Shown here in pieces: positions 9,847 to 21,019 of a DNA stretch of 64,000 bases. Below the pieces are notes generated by a model, which did no database searches, was not told where the DNA came from, and saw only the letters and a program-made list of their open reading frames with translations. The stretch lies in contig NW_017264203.1 in the NCBI RefSeq assembly GCF_001619985.1, forward strand, positions 434,001-498,000, in the 5' to 3' direction. This DNA is from Xylona heveae TC161. Taxonomy: Eukaryota > Ascomycota > Xylonomycetes > Xylonales > Xylonaceae. Numbering within the stretch: position 1 is the stretch's first letter; every line of letters starts with the position of its first letter. A program made the translations under genes and the position numbers.

Positions 9847-12800
9847 GAAGAACTACCCAACATTAGGACAAAGGTAATATAAGCAAAGGCATTTCACTAT
9901 GTCTAGCAATTCAGGAACAACCACTACTAGGATGACCACAGTGGCAGTCACAATGCTCAGGGAGCAGATCATGGGACTCCAAGCTCAATTGACAACATAG
10001 CATCAACAGGCCAACATCAAAGTAGCAGCACCAGACAAATTTAACAGAAAGAGAGGAATGCTCAAAGCATGGCTTATTACTATGAAACTATACCTAGGAT
10101 TCAACACAACAACCTTTCCAGGCAAATTAGACAAGATCTTAGCAGTGGGGATGTACATGAAGGGAGAAGCCCTAGAGTGGTTTTAACCATACATGGATGA
10201 CTACATGAGGAACAGACCAAATGATCAGATGGAAGCAGAGACTACACTCATCTTCAGCCACTACAACAAATTCAAACAACATATTAAGGAAGTCTATGGT
10301 GAGATTGACAAAGTATGAGTGGCAGAATGGAAGCTTCAGACAATGTAGTAGAAAGGATTAGCAGCCTCATACATGGTAGAGTTTATACAGGTAGTATCAG
10401 TCATGCCATGGAGACAAGTACCATTAAGTACAATATTCTACAATGGGCTCAAGGAGTGAGTCAAGGACAAAATAGCCAGAGGAGACAGGCTAGAAACCAT
10501 GTGTGGAATGGTGGAACTAGCTGTGAGGATCAACAATCATCAATACAAACAAGAGCAAGAAAAGAAACATCAACACTCAGGACACAGGACCCACTATAAG
10601 GCAAATACAAAGAAGTATCAAAACAAGACACTAGACAAAGGTGACCCAATGGACCTTGATGCTATACAAAAACAAAAGTATAGAAACCCCATTAGTAAGG
10701 AAGAAAGACAACAATGCTTTGATGAGAAAGCTTGTCTTAGATGTGGAAAAACCAGACACTGGAGAAAAGATTGCAACACTGAATGAAAGAATCATGGGAA
10801 ATCCAAAGATGTATAAACTCTTAGGATTAGATTCTTGGAGCCTATCAAACCTCAGGGATGGAAGGGAAGCAAACAGAACTGACTAGATCTGGACCTCAAG
10901 TGGGTACAGAAAGCTTGAAAACAAACCCAACACCTGAAGGTAGTCATAGGGACAACTGTGGAATTCACAGAGGAACTGATTATCAACAAAATGGAAGAGG
11001 AAGCCAAAGCAGCAGCAGTATTGATTATTGAAGCATGCAAATGACCAAACAAGTTACTTGACCAATACTAACAGGACCAGAACAGGCAAAAGCACAAAGT
11101 CAATACATAGTATGTGTTCAGGGAGACAAACATGCATTACCTAGGAACATCCAGCAGATTAGAACAAGAGAATAAGATCTAACAAGCAATCTATGAGAAC
11201 CTGGCACAACAACACCTATACTCACAAGAAGTAGTCATGGAACAACACCAGAACTATGTTGAATGGCTCAAGAAGGAAGTCAACAAGCAAACCAGAATAA
11301 CCCAAGGGGAAACTATGAAGTAGATTAGGGTACTACAGAGACAGACCCAGGAACCAGACCAGCCAGAAAAGGAACAGAAAGACAAGTTCCTAGCTCAATA
11401 CAGGCAAATGACAGAATATGTGGACCTGATTGCTAAAGAAGTTAAGCAGACTAAGGAACACTGGAATATAGCAGGCATGATAACAGAAGAAGCCATACTC
11501 ATGAAGCTAAGGGAGGACCTCCAAGAGCAGAGTAAATAATATTGGCTAGAGGATCCAAGGATCAACAATAAAGATTGGCTCACAGACACAAATTGACAAT
11601 TTGCAGCAATCAAACACATCAGAAGAGTCCAAAGACAGGCAGTAGGACAACACAACTTCCACCAGGGAATGGAAGAGGAAAAAGTCATAAAATGAAACAT
11701 CTGGAAAAATGCTATTGAGGGATGGACCCCAGAGCATCAGCAACAACACCAAGACCTAGAACAACAGCTAAGGAGGCAACAAGAGGAGCAACAATAGCAC
11801 AAAGCAGAGACAAGAGAAACATCCATTTCAGAGGATGAGGAGTCAGACAACTCAGAAACCAAAGTTACCAATGCTAAAGCTCATTACAAAGAGTACCTAT
11901 TTTGCAAACTCCAAGAAGCTCAAAAGGAACAAAACCAATGGAGGGACAGAGCCATCAAGGCAGAGACAATGGAGTGTTACCATCCATGGTATGAATGTCA
12001 GAAGATTGGATGCCCAAATTGGATTCAACAACAAGACAAACACCTGCATCAAACAAAATGGTATGATTGCCTAAAGGACAAATGCTATCTACATACTCTA
12101 GAACAACAAGCAGCAAAGGACAATCCAAGGTATCCAGGACATTATCAGATACTAAAACAAGACTGTACAGCAAATGGCTGCTCAGTGCACAGCATTGATA
12201 TGAGTTTAAAAGGGGAATCTCAATCAAAAAACTAGGAGGCCACCTGAACCCAGAGCAACAAGATGACATGGCTATACACTCTGTGAATACAAACCCAGAG
12301 AACACAGTGTACACACAGGTTCAAATCCAAGGAAAACATGTCAGCACACTAGTGGATAGTGGAGCTACCAGAAGCATTATATCACCCAGGGTGGTGGAAC
12401 AGCTGAATCTGTCATGGGAACTCAAGAAAGATTCAATTCAAGTACAAATGGTGGACAGGAGTTCACCAGCATATGGTGAGGGATTCATTACAATGCATAC
12501 AGAGGAACTCAACATGCAGTTAGACAGGATGTCTTGGCATAGCTCTATCAACATTATCAATATAGGAATGAGGTTAGACCTCATTTTAGGAATAGACTAG
12601 TTGCAGGCAACCAACCTGTAAATCAACTAGCATCAACAAACCATTCATTTTCCCACTGCAAAGGTCACAAGGAGTTGACAAACTAGAAGGCCCAGATTAG
12701 AAAGTCCTGAGTTGCTTAGAAAGGCAGGACACCAAGGACTCCAACAGGATAAACAACAAACAAAGATCAATCATAAAAAGTTAATGAGGGACTCAAATAT

Positions 12801-15800
12801 CAAGGTAATAAGTCTCAGATGCATGCAGAAAGAAATATTAGACACTAAGCACAGAGCTTATGTAATGTAGATCTATAAGGTTGAAGGGACACCAACAACT
12901 GAGATACTACCAGAATACAAAGAGTTTAGGGAACTTTTTGAAGACCCAAAGGAAACAGCTTTACCAAAACACAAGTCATGGGACCACAAGATACCTCTTA
13001 AAGAAGGAGCAATATTGAAACCAGGACCAATATATCCCAAAACACAGCAGCAAGCCAAAGTGTTAAAAGAATATCTCACAAAGAATATTGAGAAAGGATA
13101 CATTAGACCCAGTGAGAGTCCAATGGGATCTCTGATACTGTGGGTACCAAAGAAAAATGGCAAACTATGACTATGTATAGATTATCAACAGTTAAATGAC
13201 AAAACAGTTAAGAATGCATACCCATTACCACTTATTCAAGAACTCCAGGACCAGTTGTCAGGAGCCAAGTGGATGACAACATTTGATATCTGGGAGGGAT
13301 ATTACTGAATCTGTATGAAAGAAGGGGAAGAATGGAAGACAGCTTTCAGGACTTGTTATGGTCTATATGAGTACCTAGTGATGCCATTCAGACTTACAAA
13401 TGCACTGGCTACATTCCAAAGCATGATTAACAATGCACTTCACCAGTATCTAGATGTTTTTGTCATAGCATACTTAGACAATATTATAGTCTACACAGAC
13501 AGGACATTAGAAGAACACAGAGAGCAAGTTAAGAAGGTCTTAACTAAACTCAGGGAGTATGACCTCTATGTTCAGCCCAAAAAGTGCAAGTTTCATCAAG
13601 AAGAAGTGGAATTCTTGGGATTCATTGTATCTGGCAAAGGAATCAAAATGGACCTGAAGAAAGTCCAAGACATACAGAATTGGAAAGCACTGAAAAGTAA
13701 AAAGGGGATCAGGGAATTCCTAGGCTTTGTCAATTTCTACTAAAAGTTCATACAAAGATATTCTAAAATTGCAATGCCACTCACAGAATTGACAAAAGAC
13801 AGTATACCCTTCAGTTGGACTGAAGAAACTTAGAAATCATTCAAAGAATTAAAAAGAAAATTCTTGGAAGAACCAGTACTAAAGATGTATAAACCAGGGA
13901 AGGAAGTCAAAGTTGAGACAGACTCATCAGACTTCACCATTGGAGCACAGATGATGCAGATAGGAGAAGATGGCAAAAGACACCCAGTAGCCTTCTACTT
14001 GTGGAAACTATTGGCACCAGAATTAAATTACAACATCTATGACAAGGAACTACTTGGAGTAGTATTGGTGATAGAGTATTGGAGAATCTACTTGCTTGGA
14101 GCAAAAGGCACAACCATGATATACTCAGATCATAAGAATCTTACAATGTTCATGACAACAAAGAAACTGAACAGAAGACAAGTACAATGGGCAGAAACAT
14201 TAGCTCAGTATAACTTCTGAATACACTACAAGAAAGGGAAAGAAAATGGAGTCACAGATGCACTTAGTCAACAAGAAAAGTACAAGGAAGGCATGGAGCC
14301 AGTACAAGACATGATACTTAAACTCAACAGTGATGGAACCCTAGTGTATAGAGCAAAAATGATTGCAGCATTATGAATTGAAAGTCACAATACTTGGGAA
14401 CAATGGATATGAGAAGCAACCCAAGATGACAGAACTGCAAATCATGAAGCAAGAGAACTGCTTGAGGATGGACTCTTATATCACAAAGGACAAATCTATG
14501 TACTGCAGAAATTATGAAAAGAATTGGTTAAGGAAATGTATGAAGAACTGATGAGTGGACATCCAGGAATTGCAAAAACAGTTGCATGAATAACAGCAAA
14601 CTACTATATACCAGGTATATGAAAGCTAGTTGAAGAAACAATCAGAGGATGCCATGTTTGTAACCAGGACAAGAAAAGCAGACACAAGCCATATGGGAAT
14701 TTGAAAAATCCAGAAGTACTACACTGACCATGGGATTTAGTCACAATGGACTTCATTACAGATTTACCAGAATCAACAAACCTAGTTACAGGACAAAAGT
14801 ACAACATGTTACTTGTAATTGTGGAATGGCTTATGAAATACATGTATTTCATCCCAATGACAAAGGAAGCTATGGCAGAACAGATAGCATACCTAATATT
14901 ACAAACAGTAATAGTGAACCATTAGCTACTGAAAGAATTCATTACTGACAGGGATAAGCTATTTACATCAAGATTCTGGAAAACAATGATAACAAGCTTA
15001 GGAGTAGAGCACAAAATGTCAACTACAGCTCACCCACAAATGGATGGACAAACTGAATGAATTAACCAGATTGTTAAACAGTATCTACAACACTACATCA
15101 GCTACTAACAAAACAATTGGGTACCACTGTTACCAGTAGCTCAGTATACATATAATAGTGCAAAACAGGATACTATCAGAATGTCACCATTTCAGGCAAA
15201 TTACAGATATGATCCAGTGGTTCAAAGAATGGAAATCAAGAATGATGGTATGTCACCACAAGGATTACAGTACAGCCAAGGGATCAAGGAACTCCATGAG
15301 TCACTACAACAAGAAATCAAGTTCAGAAACCAGAAAATGCAGGAGTATGCCAATCAAGGAAGATTGAACAGACCAATCTTTAAGGAGGGAGGTAAAGTTT
15401 ACCTACTCTGTAGAAACTTGAAATCCAAGAGACCAAACAAGAAGTTGGACCATGTCAAGGTAGGACCTTTTGAAATTGAGAAACAAGTTAATAAAGTAAC
15501 ATATTGATTACAACTACCTAAAGGAACAAGAATACATCTAACATTTTATGTCTTACTATTAGAACTAGCACTAGAAAATATACTACTTACAAAGGAACTA
15601 GACATTTTATCTGAAGATAAAAAATATGACATTGAAGAAATTCTAGATGCAAAGAAAGAAGGTTAGTAATGGAAATACTATGTCAAATAGCTTGATTACA
15701 GGGAAGAATCAAATTCATGGGAACTACAAACCAATTTGAATTGCCTTGAGAAGATTGCTAAATTCTACTGGCAAAGGAAGAGGAAAAATCTGGAGGATTC

Positions 15801-16397
15801 AAGAAAGTAGACCAATTAAAATCAAAAGAAATTAGAGGAGAAAAAACAGTAGAAGTAATAGCTTTGGACTTTTGTTCCAGACACTCTAATTCCTTGATGG
15901 ATTTAAGCTCTTGCTAAAACATCTCCTTGTCACAATTATGGTTCTGAAGAAGCTGTTTACAAAGGCATGAGTAATGGGCAAAAAGCTAAGAGGCCTCTTT
16001 AACCAGGTAGGAAAACTCAGATTTCATTTCCTCCAGAGAAGCCTTGATGCAGTGGTAATCAGAATCAAGACACTGCTAGTTGGCCTTAAACACTACCAGA
16101 TCACACTTCTGACCATGGAAAATGTACTCAACACAGTGACTAGATTCAAGAGAAACTTTACAAACCCAACTAGAGGAATGGTAGGCAGAACAGGGAGTTG
16201 GCATATTATGAGAAAGTTAAGAAGCACAGTTGGCAAGACAATGATGATGAGTAGAACTAGAAACCTTTGGCATGATAAAACAAAAGATTAGAGAAATGAA
16301 GAAACAACAGAAAGAGGGGAGCCTTACCCTTATAAGGAGAACCTAGTGGTCATGAAATCAGCCTTTTGAGTTGAAAGGATGAAAAGAGAGGACCTAA

Positions 16398-16924
16398 TAT
16401 AACAATAGTTACAAGAGTCAGTAATGAATAACACAGGGCTTACTTATAAAATATGGAGGCATAGTACACTGTATAATATCATGAAATGGGAGGTCATGTG
16501 ATGATAAGATAAGGAAACAGAGAACAGTAGCAGAAATAAGGATTACAGTAATTAGAAGTGATTACTAGGTGATCAGAGTGATCAGGTATAATTAGCATGG
16601 AACAGAATGCCTATATAAGGAGGATGGTTTTTCTATGTAGCTAGAATTATTCTGTGTAGCTCTTGAAGTTACTGTATTGATGTTATTGCTCTAAGCATTA
16701 CTGCTTTACAGTATTTTGGTTATTAGTATTTAGATATTAGTATGATGACAATCTTATTGTTTACTTTATCTATCCAGCCTGAATTGTTATATCATCTTAT
16801 ATTGCTCCTATCACTAAATAATATTGCAGGACACTATATTACTAGGTGAGAACCCTTGATGTACTGACAGGAAATTATCTAGGAAGATACAACCTGATGC
16901 CTATCTGTAGATGTCACTGTAACA
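16398..16924 (+). repeat. 3' LTR of the Ty3/Gypsy fossil
   Basis: About 527 bp ending ...GTAACA at 16,924 and aligning with the 5' LTR, including the TATA-like CTATATAAGGAGG near 16,612. The five bases after it do not match the five before the 5' LTR, so no target duplication is evident. The right flank is a different decayed transposon-type gene. Confidence 0.9.
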
Positions 16925-19615
16925 TAGAGCTACTCTAGCCAATGATTATTTCAATGAAGATGATTATTTCTTTGATCTTTTAGACAATGTAGCTAAAGTT
17001 TCTCATTTAATACTAGATGTAGATTACTTACTTGACCTTTCTCAAACCAATAAACTAGCTAAAGGACTGCCTGGTAAGCCATCTGATGAACTGTTTAATA
17101 AGCCATTAAATACAACTGCTGCCAGCCTATATTATACTTTATACATCAACTTGGTTCTGCTATTCTACATTGGTCTGAGTCTTTGGGCAGAAAGGTTACA
17201 CCTTACATATTCTAATTATTTGATGCTTCAAGAGGTGCTTGCCCTGGGAAAAGCTTTTACAAGACAGTTATCTTGAAGCTTAGACACTCTCAAAGCACTT
17301 GTTTAAAAATGTCTTCTACTACTTCTGGTGATGTAAAAAATGATACCTGTGGCCATTGAATGGCAGCCAACTTTTGCACCTCATGAAAAAACATTGCTAG
17401 CATTAAATGCAGTACTTTAGTGTTACATATAGATATACTAGTATGATCTCATAGCATTGGTACAGAACATTTTGGCAGCTGCAGAGCTGCAAACAAAAAT
17501 GTATTTCAGCATAGTATAGTATAGCAATATGCCAACTAAACTCTGGCATTCTAGAGCATAGAACTCTTTAATCAAAACAACTTTTAGAGATTTTACATAT
17601 AATCAGGCAGGTAAGCTACTAATACCTGGTGACATTGTACAAATTTGTTTAGTACCTGGGCTTACTAAGGGCCAAATTGTCTTTGTTGGCCATGACTACC
17701 ACTAAGCTGCACTAGTAAAAGGTGTAGTCTTAGTGATTATATAAAAGATTGTTTATAACTTGTTTAATGATTTGGCTGCAGAAGGCTTGGAAGACTTTTT
17801 GCCAGATGTTAATTGTAATGATAACAAAGAACTAATTCTCCTTGAAGATGGCACACTTGAAGTCAGCCTGGTGAATGTTTAGTACCATCTAGATGTCTAC
17901 ATAGATCAAGATTATGATGGAGGTATCATTTATGCTTTTCCTGATGAATGATTCTTTATTTAATGTATAATAAATGTGAGAAAATGGTCTGTACATTCAA
18001 TACAACAGCTGGCTCAACTGTGTAGGGAATTAAAGATCTAATACTATGGCTGCCAAATACTTATTGATGCTGCTAGTAAAATCCCTGCCCTCTCTCTCCC
18101 ATTCATGCTCTTTGTTAATGATTTTGATATACACTACAATATCTACTAGTTGCTCAAAGAGTTTTATTAGATACTGGCATCATTATCTTATTCAGAACAA
18201 TGAAAAATAGCAAATGTTTTTACTCTGACCCTCAGTCTACATGGGACTAATACAGCTGACATTGTTAAAAATATAGCTGTACTACTGTCTAAACTAAATA
18301 CTGGCTGCCAGATAATTATTAATGAAACTTTGACATGGGTTCAAGCCTTTACAATAGCATTCCTTGGGGATATGCTACAACAGGTAGAGAATAGTGATTT
18401 TATGTAGCATTCTACAAACATAGAATGCTATAGCTACCTTTGCCCCTAAGCAAGAAAGAATAATCTAGACTTTGATATTGTAGGTTAGGGACAGTACTAC
18501 TGCTAGACAATTGTTAACCATAAACATGCTAAACAACTAAGAGGCTAGAAGCAGCAACAATTCCTTCAATCATAGGACATGCATTTAGAGGAATCTCCAA
18601 TGGTAAAACTTACTCTATTATTAGACCTCATTCTTTTCCACTTATAAAATGCTCTTCATTTCAAGTAGCAAAATCTTGGGCAGCTTTTACAAACCATCTT
18701 GGTACAGAGAATACTAACAAAAGCTAGTACATTTCAATATACAAAGTATTTACAAAAGTTTTCCTTTCTAATATCATAGTCTTAAATTTAGAACCTACTA
18801 TATTACATCTCATCATGGTTGCTCTTAGAAGCTAGTTAAGTAACAATAATTATTCTACTAGTTTTGAAATTGTATATAAAAGTTAGATAGTTTAACTTTT
18901 AATTCCTTCATGCCATCTCTTGTAAGGTCTTTGCAGAATTAACTTCTCTCATAATGGCAATTATATTAATGTATACCATTATTGCCTAGTTGAACAATGT
19001 TATTCCAAGTTAGAATGTAACAAAACCAGAACAGCTTTATAAAACTGTTTTACAAGATAGAGAGTATATACAAGCTTTGTTTTACTATACTAATTTTGTA
19101 GTGATAGACATGATACAACAAGTATATGTAGAGCTAGATAGTAATTCTAAAGCAAGTCAAAATAAAAAATTTGCAAAGATGGGAGGGCTACCAAACATGC
19201 ATGTAGAAATATATCTAGCTAACAATACAAGGAAGTATGATATAGTCATAAACTACAATGTTCTAGCTAGAAAGCTCAAACACAGGCAAGTTCCTACCTC
19301 AGGCATTTTACAATTTATATTAAGCAATGATACCAAGTATGAAAAAGATCATTCAAGATGATGGTAGATGTAGCCTTGCCAGCCAATCTAATGGACTATC
19401 TGTTTGCAAAGGACAATCTCAAGCAATTTCTTTATTTAGGGCTAGCAGGAGCATGGGAAAATACATGCCCAAGGCTGGTAGTAGTACTTTATAACATTAA
19501 ACAAAACTGTCTAGTACTAATGAATTTCTTCTTGCCAAAGTCAGAGGAGGTTCTAGGTAAAACAGGCCAGAGATTTCAAAAAGATCCTACACACATTAAC
19601 ATTATAGTATTTTGA
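16925..19615 (+). pseudogene. Decayed large fungal repeat protein, probably Tnp2/Plavaka-like transposase
   Basis: From 16,926 a frame stays open for about 117 codons (starting RATLANDYFNEDDYFF). Coding-like frames then follow with stops to 19,615. Segments I can read include LLIPGDIVQICLVPGLTKG near 17,620, FVNDFDIHYN near 18,115, FTIAFLGDMLQQVENSDF near 18,350, LDFDIVG near 18,465, HLEESPMVKLTLLLDLIL near 18,580, and GGLPNMHVEI with NYNVLARKLKHRQ near 19,180 to 19,290. From memory these match a multi-copy fungal protein family usually called hypothetical. The order of a GDMPQQ-like box and a Cys-rich box recalls Tnp2/Plavaka (CACTA-like) transposases, but I cannot confirm that. The upstream part is cut off by the LTR. 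TIRs were not found. Confidence 0.5.
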
Positions 19616-20228
19616 CCTGGCTTCAAAATGACAATGACACCAAATAACTACTACATATTACAAAATGTTAACTTTAGCCAGGTACTCAAGAGTAACAGAT
19701 TTCTGTTAGATCTCTATACTACTTATACAAGATAGTATAATTAATGAAATGTTTTTAATATTGGTCACAAGCACCTGCATTAGTATAGCTTAATAGCTTA
19801 CACTAATCTTATCTTTCAAAGCCACTAAGTATTAAATGTTAGAAATTGTAGTAGTATTAGAGTATAGCTCATTTACATTGTACAATTCTTTATACATGAG
19901 TATAAAAAAACAAAACATGTCTTTACAATTGTAAATTATATTGTTACATCCATAGACAGAGTAACTAACAACACTTGCCATGATAGCATCCTTGATTTCT
20001 CCATTTTTCATATCACAAGTTAAACAATATTGGCCAGCCTATCTGCAATACAACAGGACAAACACTATATGCTACCTATGCTAGTATTAGTTAAGTAAAA
20101 CCTTGATAACCAAGATAATTAAGGTAAATGTCTAATGAAATGCAACTGGCAGATTAATTTCTTCTAGGGGAGACTAGTTTCTAAGTCAAAGCAATAAAGC
20201 AGCTATATAAAATTATCATCTAATCCTA
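19616..20228. other. AT-rich spacer, nothing recognised
   Basis: No coding pattern or RNA gene is visible and CG is absent. It may be the 3' flank of the transposase-like gene, leading into the 87-bp tandem repeat. Confidence 0.4.
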
Positions 20229-20475
20229 CTGTTTAACTTTACAAAGCACCTCTATTATCTAGATTAAAACTATATATAGAGAATCTTGTTGCCAGCTTTT
20301 TACTACTACAATTTACTATTTAATCTTATAGAGCACTTTCACTATCTAAATTGATGCTCTATAGGGAGAGTCCTGTTACTAGCTTCTCACTGCTACAATT
20401 TACTGTCTAATCTTACAAAGCACCTCTACTATCTAGATTGATACTCTGCAGAGAGAGTCTTGTTACTAGCTTCCT
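20229..20475. repeat. 87-bp tandem repeat, nearly three copies
   Basis: Units start at 20,229 (ctgtttaactttacaaag), 20,316 (ctatttaatcttataga) and 20,403 (ctgtctaatcttacaaag), giving an exact 87-bp period. The third unit is cut at about 73 bp by the A/T tract. Shared blocks include AGCAC, TATCTAGATT and GTTACTAGCTTC. It may be subterminal repeat DNA of the preceding transposon. Confidence 0.88.
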
Positions 20476-21019
20476 TTTTAATTAGTAATTAGGAGATTTT
20501 ATAATTAATTTTATTTTAATAATTTTATTAAATAAATTATTTTAATTTCCATTTAATTTATTAATAAAGATTCTATAATATTTAATAAATAATTTAATAT
20601 TTAATCTATAATTATTATCTTTTATTTAAATTAATTTATAATAATTATTTAAAGTTTAAAATTATTTAAATTTATTAACTATTATTTTTAATTACTTTTA
20701 TAAATTATTAATATTAAAATTTTATTTTTAATTATTTATTAATATTTTTTTATTTTTATTAATTTTATTATATTTAATAGCTTTGAAAAGTATTAATAAT
20801 AATTTCAAAATTTTTGAAAAAAGTTTAAAAAAATTTAAAAAAATTAATAATAATTTAAAATTTTAATTAAAATTTTAAAACTATTAAAAGCTATTAATAT
20901 TAAATTAATATTTTAAAATTATTTATATAATATATAATATTAAATGTTTTAATGAAAAAATATTTTAAAAATATTTTATATATTAAAAATAAAAATAAAT
21001 TATTTAAAAATTAATAGAT
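20476..21019. other. Almost pure A/T tract
   Basis: About 540 bp made nearly only of A and T, with scattered single G or C. It is much more extreme than the rest of the island. It begins within the last 87-bp unit and ends where the second Gypsy copy starts. No coding pattern. Confidence 0.85.

Larger units (their letters stand above)
9341..16924 (+). mobile_element. Ty3/Gypsy LTR retrotransposon (chromovirus type), fossil with both LTRs
   Basis: About 7.6 kb between two related LTRs. In order: gag from about 9899 with a CCHC knuckle near 10,733 to 10,783; a long Gln/Glu-rich probable coiled-coil region (about 10,900 to 11,850); a Cys/His-rich domain (about 11,970 to 12,170); aspartic protease with VDSGATRSI near 12,350; reverse transcriptase (about 12,870 to 13,745); RNase H (about 13,864 to 14,220); integrase (about 14,500 to 15,510); and a chromodomain-like segment (about 15,625 to 15,770). 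A purine-rich stretch precedes the 3' LTR. Integrase after reverse transcriptase plus a chromodomain indicates Ty3/Gypsy. It is a dead copy with many breaks, more than ten. Full loss of CG and visibly different LTRs suggest an old insertion. Confidence 0.93.
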
